64,000 nt of DNA from Corythucha ciliata. Taxonomy: Eukaryota > Arthropoda > Insecta > Hemiptera > Tingidae. Position 1 is the first letter of the stretch; every line of letters starts with the position of its first letter. The notes beneath the pieces were generated by a model. That model was not told the DNA's origin. It saw nothing but the letters and a program-made list of their open reading frames with translations, and searched no databases. Where the stretch lies: NCBI GenBank assembly GCA_038030265.1, contig CM075942.1, positions 558,001-622,000 of the forward strand, given 5' to 3'. Positions 31,410 to 41,409 of the stretch are shown in pieces. Both the position numbers and the translations under genes were made by a program.

Positions 31410-32698
31410 CTCCTCTTCAAACTTTTGGAACTAACTACAACCAATTACTTTAGCAGTCTCTTTTAATTGTCGAATGCATTTCGGGCACAACTGTGACCCC
31501 TCATCAGCAACTGACACTGTATTCAAGAACAACACGAACAATAAATTACTCAAAATCTCAAATTCACACGTAAAAAATAAGCCAAGAGCATAAACGATCT
31601 AGTCCCATCCATAATCCATCTAGTCTCATTGAAGCTGTGATACGGAAACAGAAGTATGAAATGTATAAAAAACCATCAGTGCGTGATAGACCTGAGAATG
31701 ATGGTGCCAGTCAATTAATTCCCACACAAATAGTAGGTAAGAATGGCTGTGATAGATTAAGTATCCCACATATTGTACCTGATAATGGCTGTGATAGACT
31801 AAGTTGTCGGTATGTTAATTGTGGCTGTGACGGTAGGTGTAACTCCCCTGGTGATAAAATTAGCTGTGATTTTAGTAATGTTGGATTTGTTGGTTTTATT
31901 TATATTGAAGGGCTTACGGAGAAATTAATGAAATTAGTTAAGCAGGAGGAGATTTTTTGTAATATAAAACTATATAATTACATGGCCAATAGAGTAAGCC
32001 AGTTGGTGCCACCGCTTAAGGATAAGACGGACAAAATGTTGAGTTCACATGTTGTGTATGCGATTGATTGTTCTTGTGATAGGGTATATGTTGGCAAGAC
32101 AATACAGCTCGTAAAAAGTAGAATGGCACAGCATGCTAATAATATTAGAAATAATCAAGGGTGCACTGGGCTCTCACAACATGTGATTGAAACGGGTCAT
32201 GTTGTGGATGTGAGTAATGTTAAAATTGTTGCAAGGGACAGTAATGAAAGGAGGCTTCAATGGCTTGAGTCTGTCCATATTAAATTGATGAGGAATAATG
32301 TTAATTTGCAGGTTGATTCCAACAGAGTTTGTGAACAGTATAATCACATATTAGAAATGTACCGAAAAACGAATTTTGGGAATAGAGCAATGGTGATGCC
32401 GTTGGGGAGTGGTGGGGATTAGTGGTAAGGGAGTGATAGATTGGTGGCTTCAAATAGTTTCAATTGCGCAGAATGTATGTTTAGTTGCGTTACTTGCAGT
32501 AGAAGGGTAAGATGTCGTTTTTCGTTTATGCTCTTGGCTTATTTTTTACGTGTGAATTTGAGATTTTGAGTAATTTATTGTTCGTGTTGTTCTTCAGTTG
32601 CTGATGAGGGGTCACAGTTGTGCCCGAAATGCATTCGACAATTAAAAGAGACTGCTAAAGTAATTGGTTGTAGTTAGTTCCAAAAGTTTGAAGAGGAG
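31410..32698 (+). mobile_element. Penelope-like element remnant with inverted arms
   Basis: An insertion of about 1.29 kb in the Gypsy protease. Its ends are long inverted repeats: 31410-31597 (CTCCTCTTCAAACTTTTGG...) against 32522-32698 (...CCAAAAGTTTGAAGAGGAG), near identical apart from a 14-base gap. Between them lies one plus-strand frame with a GIY-YIG domain. Both sides of the host sequence carry a partly matching stretch (GGAGCATTCG ... CAGTTGGAATT), about 40 bp on one side and 55-60 bp on the other, which I read as an imperfect target duplication. No polymerase domain is left. Confidence 0.75.
31637..32422 (+). CDS. GIY-YIG endonuclease end of a Penelope-like polyprotein
   Basis: A 261-residue open frame. 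Residues about 85-145 resemble the linker of Penelope-like proteins (FVGFIYIEGLTEKLMKLV, then VSQLVPPLKDKTDKML). Residues about 148-245 form a GIY-YIG nuclease: VVYAIDCSCDRVYVGKT with the paired Tyr and two Cys, an Arg at SRMAQH, LSQHVIETGH, and a Glu at WLESVHIK, the expected catalytic Glu. The Cys and His residues fit the Zn-binding pattern seen in Penelope-like nucleases. The N-terminal 80 residues are Cys-rich (NGCDRLS repeated twice) and not recognised. A complete Penelope protein would have a reverse transcriptase before the linker; none is present here. The endonuclease appears uninterrupted, so it is either a freshly truncated copy or a stand-alone nuclease unit. Confidence 0.8.
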   Translation: MIRKQKYEMYKKPSVRDRPENDGASQLIPTQIVGKNGCDRLSIPHIVPDNGCDRLSCRYVNCGCDGRCNSPGDKISCDFSNVGFVGFIYIEGLTEKLMKLVKQEEIFCNIKLYNYMANRVSQLVPPLKDKTDKMLSSHVVYAIDCSCDRVYVGKTIQLVKSRMAQHANNIRNNQGCTGLSQHVIETGHVVDVSNVKIVARDSNERRLQWLESVHIKLMRNNVNLQVDSNRVCEQYNHILEMYRKTNFGNRAMVMPLGSGGD

Positions 32699-33751
32699 AA
32701 TTCCAACTGGCTGTAAAATTTCTCCTCCGAATGCTCCAAGTTTTACCGAAGTCGGTGAAATTCTTAAACCTGAAAATTTTGAGTTGTAAAGGTCCAAGGA
32801 TATCACCGAAATAGCCGCTCCTGTGTCCATCTCCATTTTTAAGTTACGAGATGCAAACGTCACTGATACCTCAATTGGTTTTACCCAATTTGTTTGGAAC
32901 GAAAACATGTCCAAAACGTCCATTTCTTCTTCCACAGCAGCCACTTTACGGTCCTTGAAACAGACTGCAGCTAAGTGCCCCTTCGTTTGACATTTTCTAC
33001 ATTTATAATCCTTGAATCTGCATTCCTCCGAAGTGTGATTATTCTTTCCGCAATGGTTGCATCTTATTCGTCGTCCTCGTTCATTTCGACCGATTGTTGC
33101 TCTAAAAACAGCTTCAGAAGAAGCTTCGACGTTCGAATGGTTCGCTTCTTCCACGGTGCTTGCTTCTTTTTTCAGAGCGATTTCATAAAGATCCAAAAGA
33201 GTTTTTTGCCTCGGATCTTCCTCACACAACCGATCTAAAACACTATTCTGGACCGAGCCGCAAACAAATTTATACTTCAAAAACTCCTCCAAGTGTTCGC
33301 CAAATTTACAAGACGTGGCCGCTCTTTTCACTCGTCTGAACCAATTTGAAACGGTTTCCCCGGTGGCCTGCTTCAAATCGTGAAAAGACCGACGTTTCCG
33401 AAATAATGACACTCTCGAAGCGAATTGTTTACTCATGACTCCACAAATATCAGAAAAAGTCATGTCCGAAGGTTTAATGGGGTCACAAACGTCCCGAAGA
33501 AGGGCATAAGCATCGTTGCCCATGACAGTGATCAACAATGGAACCTTTCTTCCTTCTTCAATCATATTCATCACGAAAAATTGTTCCAATCGCTCTTGAT
33601 ACATGGTCCAATCATCCGCTTCCACGTTAAATTCTTTGATCATGACTATATTGGGAACCGAACAATTTACTTCTCCCTCATTTCTTTTCTCGACATCTAC
33701 GGCAACGGCATCTCTTTCTCCGTCATAGCTCCTTCTCCTAGTCTTTCCCAT
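32699..33751 (-). CDS. Gypsy A gag and protease start
   Basis: Gag polyprotein packaging the element RNA. The minus-strand frame starts at a Met 36 bases after the LTR. Residues about 45-195 match the Gypsy gag core (DDWTMYQERLEQFF, FHDLKQATGETVSNWFRRV, FKYKFVCGS-like region). Two CCHC zinc knuckles follow: CNHCGKNNHTSEEC and CRKCQTKGHLAAVC. After them the frame enters the protease with the active site MDTGAAISVIS, and it is cut by the Penelope-like insertion at 32698. Apart from that break the frame is clean. Confidence 0.9.
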
Positions 33752-33773
33752 GTTCAGAACTCAACTCGATTAT

Positions 33774-33784
33774 CCTGGTCGCCA
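33774..33784 (-). promoter_or_regulatory. Primer-binding site of Gypsy A
   Basis: Minus strand TGGCGACCAGG lies 2 bases after the LTR end ...ATATTACA. The TGGCGACC start resembles the candidate site at 3261-3273, suggesting related tRNA primers. Confidence 0.7.
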
Positions 33785-33786
33785 AT

Positions 33787-33898
33787 TGTAATATCTCGAG
33801 CGCGCGTACAAATTAGTTAAGTCTCAACGGAAAACTAACTTTATTTTTTATCGAACAATTTATCATACGTTGTTAATTACTTCGGTATATGTATAACA
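33787..33898 (-). repeat. Gypsy A 5' LTR, 112 bp
   Basis: TGTAATATCTCG...GTATAACA in plus sense; TG...CA ends. At 112 bp it is unusually short for a Gypsy LTR. Contains TTTATTTTTTATCG, which may serve as TATA or poly(A) signal depending on strand. Confidence 0.9.
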
Positions 33899-34221
33899 GA
33901 AGGGGTCTAGGAAACCCGCCTATAAAGGGCCCTTAAGAGCTTGATAAAACAATCGGGCGATGGATAGTCTGCTCTGTGCGAGTGCTCTTAATGTTATTTA
34001 ATCGTTGATTGAATATGGAAATAGTAGTAGAAACAAATATTGCACCAACCTTTTCCGCCATTTGTATGAGGTTCTCAACGTTGTTTATGTCCCTCAGGGA
34101 CTTGACCACCCAGTAAAGAACCTCTACTTTGGCCTCCAATTCTCTGAAAACCCCCAAGAAAGTATACAATAAATTAACAACGTGCGTACACAGAACCGAT
34201 GGACGTTAACAATGCCACTTA

Positions 34222-34400
34222 GGTCGGTCGTCCACTAGAAGCGTTTTCGAGCGGCACGACAAGGAGCGTACATTCCAAAGCCTGAAATTGAATGTGACAT
34301 CGTCCACTGCAGGCTTAGCAGAGGTGAATTCAATTTATATCTTTTTGTATGTACGCTCGTTGTAGCGCCGCTCGAAAACGCTTCCAGTGGACGACCGGCC
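34222..34400. repeat. Harbinger-like MITE, 179 bp
   Basis: Ends GGTCGGTCGTCCACTAGAAG and CTTCCAGTGGACGACCGGCC are inverted; CGTTTTCGAGCGGC is mirrored by GCCGCTCGAAAACG. TTA on both sides (34219-34221, 34401-34403) is a 3-bp duplication. A half copy lies at 21465-21562. Confidence 0.85.
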
Positions 34401-34403
34401 TTA

Positions 34404-36081
34404 TACTTACGACGAAACTCGGGGCCTTTTATTAAAAGAATGGTTTGGCGCCATAGTTCACTGTACTCCTATTTCATTTCACAAAACATAAAATAAGTAT
34501 GGTTAATTTACATCAAGCTCACTTAGGGTAAAAGGTAGAAAAATACTCACAAGAATTTCTTATAATAAAATCGAGAACTTCTCAGCAATAAATATGTGGC
34601 CCACAAGACACAACACAAAAACACAAACTCGAGCAGGAAAATTGGTTTTGGAATAAGAAGGGTAGAAAATATCAGAATAATGCGCCAGTCTTCTTCCCCC
34701 CATTTTTTCTCTTTTGTGATTGGTTCTTTCAAGGTCACATCTTCATCTGTCGACAAAAAAAAGCAAAAAAAAAAAACCCTCTTCCTTACTTCTGAGTGCG
34801 GGGTGCCATGAGTCGGTTTAGGTTCCCTCCTTTTTTAACGGTTTTTCCTAGTAAACAAACAATTCGCGCCAGTTGATTCCCGGTGTAGGAAGTTTGCTCT
34901 ATTTAATTTTCCAGAACAGAAGAGTTCGCAGCAATCGTTTCCAGTTTCCAGTAGAACCTTCTCAAGAATTGAACCTTCAATCAAACAAGACAAAATGCAT
35001 CCTTTCAATCAAGGATTTTGGGAGTGTCCATGTTCTTAATTCTTCCATTTTAGCAGGGCTAGACACAATGCTTTGATTTTCTTACATATGAGTCAGAGCG
35101 GGATTCTAAAAATAAAGGGTTGGGAACTGAAGTTTGATCACGGTTTCGACTGGGTAGGTAAGAAAGCGTTTCTTATGTGTGAAATTATATTAATAGATGA
35201 TTTTTCATTCATATGCGCAACAGAGTAAGCAGCGTCTAAATGCTTTGAAAGATATAAGAAATCGAATCAAAATTCAGACGAACTTATGGTACGTAGTGAA
35301 CATTATCCATGCAGCGCGACTGTGCGAGTCTACTCATTTAATGGTAAGTGTTTATGTATCTTGAACATATGTCCTCCCAGTTTAAGTCATTATTCATGCC
35401 AAAGTTGCACGTATCACGTTACATGTCACCCCCAAACCTCCAATACGTTGTTCTTGGAAGACCAGACACCATAATCGAATGAGCGTGTTCACATTGGAGA
35501 TACATGCGACGTTTGCCATTAAGAAGCATGTTGCACGCGCGACCAGGCAGTTGGTCTAATTTACATGTCACGATTCTTTCAGTTTTGTATCCCAGTAAAA
35601 GTACTCCATATTCCGAAACAACAAGTAAACCCCCCCTCTATTCCCCCTATGGATGGTCAATCAGAAAGTCTACTGAAAATTTTTTTAAATAGATTTATAG
35701 ATCGACAAGGAGCCGTGTTTGAGTATCGAGACCGCTAAAATCTTCTCTTAATTCTCAAAGTTATAACGGTGATTGAGCAGCTTTTAAAGGCTGAAAAAGT
35801 GATGAATTTCGGTTAGGAAGACGGTTCGTTCATGCATCAGTGTTAAAAGTAATTTGTGAGAGACTAATTAACGCAAAAATTAAACGAAATTACGGGTGCG
35901 GACGGTACAAATTAAAATACAACGGGGCAAAGTTCGTGAAACGGCTGTGTAGAATTGTGCCTGTAAAGATGAGGAGTTAATTCTCAGAAGGTGAGATAAG
36001 GCATTTAAAGTTTAAAGGGACTATCTCCCAACCTCGTGAGTCATCGTCTGGACTCTGGTATCAAAACGAACAATAGGAAAA
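34404..36081. other. No gene recognised; 5' region of LINE B
   Basis: Short frames only, none with a motif. An A-run lies at about 34756-34778. The last few hundred bases are likely the 5' untranslated region of the LINE that starts coding at 36082, judged only by position. Confidence 0.45.
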
Positions 36082-36197
36082 ATGGAGCCAGGATTGTCAG
36101 AGCTGTCGAAGTTGTTTGAAAACTTCAAAAAGGAAATGGAGGAGATGATCCGACACGAGTTCCAAAAACTAGATATAAAGGGTACTCTGGAAGACTA
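36082..36197 (+). pseudogene. LINE B ORF1 start, truncated
   Basis: From the Met at 36082 the frame gives a short coiled-coil-like segment (LSKLFENFKKEMEEMIRHEF) and stops at about 36197, just before the inverted repeat at 36225-36580. It is probably the N-terminal helix of the ORF1 protein whose remainder begins near 37060. Confidence 0.5.
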
Positions 36198-36224
36198 AAA
36201 TGACAAATGGACAAAATAATAAAA

Positions 36225-36580
36225 TCGAAGAATTAAAAGCGTGCAGCTTATCTTTCGGAAGGCATTCGTGTTATCAATTCAGTGTTTTCTCTTTGAGAAA
36301 TACTTTTATGGTTTATTGTAAGCTAGTTGTAGAATTAAATTAATACATTTTTAACTTCTAGATGATAGCTGAAGTGAAGGAGAGGCTCGGTGAGCTGAGG
36401 GCCCTCGTCGGAGGGTTCGACCCAAGTTCAGCCGTGGACTCGGAGTTCTCCCATGATATGTTAAATTACCTTGAGTGAACGAGAAGACTCACAAATAATA
36501 AAAAATCACCTCATCACCATACAAAACTACGTATTCTATGCCTTCCGAAAGATAAGCTGCACGCTTCTAATTGAAGATCT
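36225..36580. repeat. Inverted-repeat segment inside LINE B ORF1
   Basis: AAGCGTGCAGCTTATCTTTC with GGAAGGCAT at about 36237-36265 is mirrored by ATGCCTTCCGAAAGATAAGC with TGCACGCTT at about 36538-36567. The spacer (about 36270-36535) has coding-like bits (GAAGTGAAGGAGAGGCTCGG) but no intact frame. Either a small element or an inversion duplication. Confidence 0.55.
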
Positions 36581-37059
36581 AAAACATAGAATAATTACTG
36601 TACTAACGTACAGAAGGGGCACTCTCAATAATTGTTGGGGGTTATGTGACGCCAAGTGGATAGGTTTCTTCTCGCGGGGGGCTGTTATCATTGTGTCAGG
36701 TTATGTTAGGACACCCCTCCCTTCTTGGCAATAAATTCCCCCTTCCCCAAGCCCCTTTTTAATTTCGGGTTTTTCTTTATTTTTGCATTTTTAAATTCCC
36801 AGCACTTTGGCCTCTGTGCATAGTAACCTTGAATACTCGATTTTCGTAGCCACAAAATTGACAAAATGGCTAGAAAAAGCGAGGAAATAGTCGAGAAACA
36901 AAAAAAAATCTCGTAAAAAGTCTCCAAGTACTTTTTGAAAATAAATGGCCGACGTCTATTTAAAACAGCATCAAGCAAAAAAAATGTGTTTTTATTAACA
37001 ATGCTGCCACCATATGATCACTTTCTCTGTTTACTAATTTTTAATAATATGTTACGTTG

Positions 37060-37645
37060 GTACGAGTCTAACGGTAATCAGCTGAGACGCATGGTGGACT
37101 CTGCGTGGAGGCGGAATAATGTGGTTTTTTATGGAGTGGAAGAGCAGAACGAAGAAAATCTTATTTTTACCGTGAAGGATTTGTGCTAAAACGTACAGAA
37201 GGTGCCAATTTGTTAGGACAGTTTAAATTTTGTGTGGAGACTGGGGCAGAAGGGAACCAATGCCCGGCCGATACTCGTGTCCACGGTTTCAAATATAACG
37301 AAAGGGAAAATTCTACAAAACTCTGTGAAGTTCAAGGGGAGTAACGTTTTTGTGTCAGAGGACTTGAGGAAGAAACTCGGCAATAACTGCAAATTGAGGA
37401 AGAATCGGTTGATAGTTGATGGTCAATTCATTCCGTACGAGACCGTAATGCAGAGGTCTCCAAATAGTGAAGCAGCAGCACTACCAGCACCAGGAGGTGG
37501 CGAGGCAGGGAGTGAGCCCGTTGACCCGGTCCCATCCAAGAGGAAGAGGCTCACTGAAAACACCTCAGGAGCCGAAGGCGGCGGCATCCGACAGTTTTTT
37601 CGTCCCAGAACCGACTCAACTCCGATCGCAAGTAAAAAACAGTAA
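37060..37645 (+). pseudogene. LINE B ORF1 protein, RNA-binding part
   Basis: Resembles the L1 ORF1 / transposase-22 type RNA-binding domain: RRNNVVFYGVEEQNEENL in the first block, a stop near 37188, then VWRLGQKGTNARPILVSTVSN and GKILQNSVKFKGSNVFVSEDL, the RxG...RPILV and vfVseDL motifs of the family. The C-terminus is Pro/Gly-rich, and the end overlaps the start of the second frame. At least one stop and one frame change separate the blocks, so it is not functional. Confidence 0.7.
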
Positions 37646-38010
37646 TGTATTGTGCAATATTGGTAGTTATAATGTAGCGGGAATCAAAAGTAAAATAAGT
37701 GATTTAGAATTTGCCACATATTTGCGATGTCATGAAATAATTTTTTTGTACGAAACGTTTTTGGTTGGAGAGGATACAGAGGTGATGAATAAAGTTAGGT
37801 GTACGTTCTCGAATTACGATATTCTGTTTGTAAATGCTGTAAAAGAATGGAAATTTGGGCGAGCGAGTGGGGGAACAATTTTGGCTATTAAAAAAGATTT
37901 GATAAGTGGCGGTGTAATTGAATTTAAGCAAGTGAATGACTATCCTTTTGTAAAAGTAAAATACTTGACGAATGAGTATGTTATTGTGCCGGTGTATCTT
38001 AATTGTAATG

Positions 38011-38707
38011 GGGGAATGCCCGATACCGCGCGTCCCATTACCGCGCGTGCGGTCAAATCTCCCACTACCGCGTGCGTATCATGCAGCAGTCCCACTACCG
38101 CGTGGATTGTGATGCGATGAGGGGAATGAACGAAACATCGGGGGGAGGAGGAGACGGAGGAATAATAAATTCATGTGTAATCCAATATGCAGCGTTTTAT
38201 TAAATCGTTCGTATAAGTAGGTACGTCATATAAAAGGGACTAGTCGGAAACAGGTCATTAATTGGTTGAGCAGTTCAACTTCACTCTGACGCTAAGGGCA
38301 TCTAAACACACCTTCAGCGATTGGGCATCACATTTCTTCACGATTCGGTCGATATCGAGGTCCAGGTTCACTCGCTTTGTCTTCCTTTTTTTTCGTTGGC
38401 TGCATGAACTTTGAACGCAGGACGTGGTCGTGCTCGACGAGCAGCTTTTCTTTTTTCAGGAGATCAATGAGGTCAGCGATGTTGGGGTTGATTTTCGGTA
38501 GTCTCTTCTTCAAGCGCGAATGCCATGACTCCACGATGTTCGTTGTTCGATGACGCTGATTAAAAACATTCCGCGCGGTAGTGGGAACCAAACTGAAGGA
38601 AGTGGAGGTATAAACATAAACACGCGCGGTATTGGGACGAAATTTGGCAAAAAAAGGTCGATTAACGACACGCGCGGTAATGGGACGCGCGGTATTGGGA
38701 AGCCCCC
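38011..38707. mobile_element. MULE MITE with CCGCGCG ends, 697 bp
   Basis: Inserted in the LINE B endonuclease with an 8-bp target duplication TTGTAATG (38003-38010 and 38708-38715). Ends GGGGAATGCCCGATACCGCG and CGCGGTATTGGGAAGCCCCC are inverted, and the motif CCCATTACCGCGCG recurs several times at both ends. The interior keeps a piece of transposase (38328-38591, minus), so it is a deletion derivative of an autonomous MULE. Confidence 0.85.
38328..38591 (-). pseudogene. MULE transposase C-terminal remnant
   Basis: Minus-strand frame containing RTTNIVESWHSRLKKRL, the TNN..E..H block that carries the catalytic Glu of MULE transposases, followed by NPNIADLIDLLKKEKLL, as usual downstream of that block. 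Everything upstream is lost. It differs clearly from the MULE gene at 6429-9553 (RTNNCAESFH). Confidence 0.75.
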
Positions 38708-39129
38708 TTGTAATGCTTGGTGGCGCGATTTTAACATTTTACGAGACCTGGTCTCAAGCGGTATTAATTTTTGCGGCGTCGTAATGGGAGACTTTAACGC
38801 TGCGGTGACTGCCAGCAAGTACCAAATTTTGTAACGTGTGGTGCTCAGGTATAACCAAGCAGAACGTCCAAGGACAAGGTTGTGAATGCAAATGGAAGGG
38901 GACTTTTGGCAATGCTGGGGGAACTTGGCCTGATATTGTTGAATGGCCGCTGTGGAGATGTCTCTGCGGGTGAATTCTCCTTTATTAGTGCAAGAGGTGC
39001 CGCTGTTATAGATTTATGTGCTATTACCACTGAGGTCCTTATTGATTTTCAGTATTTCAAGGTAGACCAACAGTCTTTTTCGGATCACCTCTCAATTGTA
39101 CTCGGCCTAGTGTTAAATAAAAAGGAAGA

Positions 39130-40927
39130 AACTAACATTCTGCCTTATTTGCTCCCGAAGTTAAAGTGGGACGAAAATTTTAAGGAAATATACAATAACG
39201 AAGTGGAAGCGTACTTGGCACAAAATAGTGCTCTTAAAGAGCCTGAAGCGGGTATCAATGAAGTGACAGAAGTAATGAGATATGTAGCAACAAAACACAA
39301 TCAAGTTTTCATAGTGAATGATAAGCGTATAGACTATAAGAAATGTTGGTTTGATGCGGAATGTGCTAAAATGCGATGTAGGGTATATAAATTGTTAAAG
39401 GTTTTTCTTGCTTCCTCATCCCCTATGATTAGGATGCAATACGTGTCTGTTAGAAATAAGTACAAAACGTTGTGTAGCGTTAAGAAAAAAAAAATATTGG
39501 GAGAGCGTAGTACAGCGGTTTGGTAGTGTGAGGGATTCTGAAGAGTTTTGGGCGTTGGTTCGTAACTTTAAATTTAGAAGTTTTGCTATGGACTATTCTT
39601 TGTCGGCATCGGAATGGGTGGCATACTTCAAAAATTTGTTAAATCCCGATTTGAGTGCAAGTCGAATATCGTATCAAGAGCCTATATTCTCGATAGTTTC
39701 TTACCCGCCCTTCACTCTGGGGGAACTCACCAAAATTGTCCGGAAAATGAAAAACAACAAGGCGCCCGGGCCCGATGGAGTCCCTAGTGAATACTTGAGG
39801 AACGCACCCGAACCATGTCTTAATGAACTATTAATGCACTTCAATCGAATTTACGAGTCGGGAAATGTTCCTCAGTCGTTCAAAGATGCCATTATATTTC
39901 CTATTCATAAAAAGGGGGCCGTGAGCGAATTATCCAATTATAGGAGACTTTCTTTTTCAAATAGCTTGGCTAAGTTATTCACGGGACTACTGTTGGAGAG
40001 ACTCAGCCGGTGGGTTGAAGAGAAAGGCATACTGGGAGATTTTCAGGCTGGCTTCCGGAAAAACTACTCGACTGTAGATAATATTGCAAATCTTATGCAC
40101 ATTGTGAGATTCAAACTAAACAAAAAAGGCAATAAAGTATTTGCGTTCTTCGTAGACCTTAGCGCTGCGTTTGATAGAATAGACCGTCACGCTATGTTTA
40201 ATAACCTTTTGGGTTGGGTCTCTCGAGCAGAGTCGTCGGGATAGTTAAGGGGGAGTTGTACATGTGATTCCTCGACCCCCCTCCAATCGTACCTCGCCAA
40301 CTCCGCGTTACGGAAATTACCGCCGTATTTCTGCACCAATCGTGGACTTCAAGGGTTCATTTAAATCTTCAGGAAATTCCGCACAAGCGTACGATCTTCC
40401 TTTTTCATATTTCATCCCTAAAATAACTGTAAAACGCACACAAACTTTTACGTTGAAAATTCACACTCTTTCGACGACTTATTTAGGAAAGCAAGATCGA
40501 ACGCTTGTGCGGAATTTCCTGAAGATTTAAATGAGCCCTTGAAGTCCACGATTGGTGCAGAAATACGGCGGTAATTTCCGTAACGCGGAATAGGCGAGGT
40601 ATGATTGGAGGGGGGTCGAGGAAAGACATGTACAACTCCCCCTTAAGGGTCTTTATCATGGTACATTTGCCAATGTGTGGTGTCAGGGTGGGTTGTCGGA
40701 GCTATTCGAAACCACAATGGGAGAAGCAGGGATGTTTATTAAGCCCACTGGAATTTTATTTATTTATCAATGATATTGAGGAATTTGTGAACGGGGGGAT
40801 CCTAATAGAAAACTCCAAAATGAAACTATTGGCTTATGCTGACGATCTGGTCCTGCTTGCGCCTGATAGAGTCACCTTACAATGCATGATTAATTCACTT
40901 GCCGAATATTGCGAATTGTGGAACTGT
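39130..40927 (+). pseudogene. LINE B reverse transcriptase, MITE-interrupted
   Basis: Blocks in order: linker to about 39526, frame change, then KNNKAPGPDGVPSEYL, FKDAIIFPIHKKG, NYRRLSFSNSLAKLF, DFQAGFRKNYSTVDN, FAFFVDLSAAFDRIDR (first catalytic Asp). The TTAA MITE follows, then after 40647 further palm sequence with a frame change and CLLSPLEFYLFINDIEEF, LLAYADDLVLLA (catalytic YADD). It ends at about 40927; thumb and tail are absent. Three frame changes make it non-functional. Confidence 0.85.
40245..40646. repeat. TTAA-family MITE (young copy in LINE B)
   Basis: 402 bp with ends TTAAGGGGGAGTTGTACATG and CATGTACAACTCCCCCTTAA; TTAA duplicated. Almost identical to 17585-17986 but with the central spacer in reverse orientation, i.e. 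inserted the other way round. The 88-codon frame inside is a palindrome artefact. Confidence 0.9.
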
Positions 40928-41246
40928 TAGCTGAAACTGTTCTTTGTCTTTCCTTTTATTTTATGGATAGGTTATAAGGATGGTTAGAAGTGCAGGTTAT
41001 AACAAAAAAATATTTAATGGAGATAGCTCAATATTCTACTACTTAGATCTAAACAGCCTAAAGTAATTGACGCGTGCACGCCGAATTATTTCAACTATTT
41101 GTATATAGACTTTATACCGATATGACTATTTTATGTGTTTATCAAAACTAGGTGAAGTTAGAGTTTAAGATAGATGAATTGAAAAACGCGAAGGATTTTT
41201 TAAAAGACAATGTGAGTGCGATTATTAGTGCATTTCATTCTGAAAA
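40928..41246. other. Spacer with possible LINE ORF1 scrap
   Basis: A short plus-strand frame near 41152-41240 reads LEFKIDELKNAKDFLKD, which resembles the coiled-coil end of some LINE ORF1 proteins. Too short to assign. Confidence 0.3.
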
Positions 41247-41362
41247 ATGCACTATTGGTCTCGTCGTGATGGTGGCAAACATGGGTCATGTCATGTTTTT
41301 TTCACGTTTCAGAACCTCTAGAACACGAATTCAGTGGTCTCCGGAATTCATATATATATATT
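41247..41362. repeat. 116-bp repeat ending in AT microsatellite, copy 1
   Basis: AATGCACTATTGGTCTCGTC through GTCTCCGGAATTCA and into an (AT)n run is repeated almost exactly at 55019-55142. Both copies end in the dinucleotide run, which resembles the tail of a short retroposon. Confidence 0.7.
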
Positions 41363-41409
41363 TCTTTATATATTGATTTATATTTATATATCTTTATGGC
41401 CGTTTCCTT

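Larger units (their letters stand above)
28232..33898 (-). mobile_element. Ty3/Gypsy element A, nested and decayed
   Basis: Bounded by short LTRs (28232 side and 33787-33898) with a 5-bp target duplication GAAGG at 28227-28231 and 33899-33903. On the minus strand the order is LTR, primer site, gag, protease, fused RT-integrase remnant, polypurine tract, LTR. Three later insertions lie inside it: a foldback (28335-29826) in the 3' LTR, a MITE (30763-31217) and a Penelope-like element (31410-32698). Confidence 0.9.
27864..33936. repeat. Diverged TTAA element split by a Gypsy insertion
   Basis: The left part (27864-28231) begins TTAAGGGGGGGGGAGG with TTTCCTCGACCCCTTCCCAG; the right stub (33904-33936) reads GGGTCTAGGAAACCC...GGGCCCTTAA. 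Together they form one member of the TTAA family, with TTAA at both ends, interrupted by the Gypsy element and its GAAGG duplication. Confidence 0.75.
37640..39120 (+). pseudogene. LINE B APE-type endonuclease, MITE-interrupted
   Basis: Target-site endonuclease domain of ORF2. First part (to 38010): IGSYNVAGIKSKISDL, the N-terminal Asn motif, then LYETFLV (E of the QET box) and GGTILAIKKDL. Second part (from 38716): CGVVMGDFNAA, the catalytic GDFN, then LLNGRCGD and QSFSDHLSIVLGL with the catalytic SDH. The two parts are separated only by the MULE MITE and its TTGTAATG duplication and resume in step. A frame change lies at about 38835-38880. Confidence 0.8.
36082..40927 (+). mobile_element. 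L1-like LINE B, broken by three insertions
   Basis: ORF1, endonuclease and reverse transcriptase of one non-LTR retrotransposon lie in order on the plus strand, interrupted by an inverted-repeat segment (36225-36580), a MULE MITE (38011-38707) and a TTAA MITE (40245-40646). Coding resumes after the MITEs with the expected next residues. The reverse transcriptase stops at about 40927, shortly after the YADD box; the 3' end is missing. Confidence 0.8.

Noticed and set aside
31410..32698. Possibility that the GIY-YIG frame is a homing endonuclease or a host repair gene
   Set aside because: The linker motifs and Cys/His pattern before and in the domain fit Penelope-like proteins better, and it is bounded by inverted repeats inside a retroelement.
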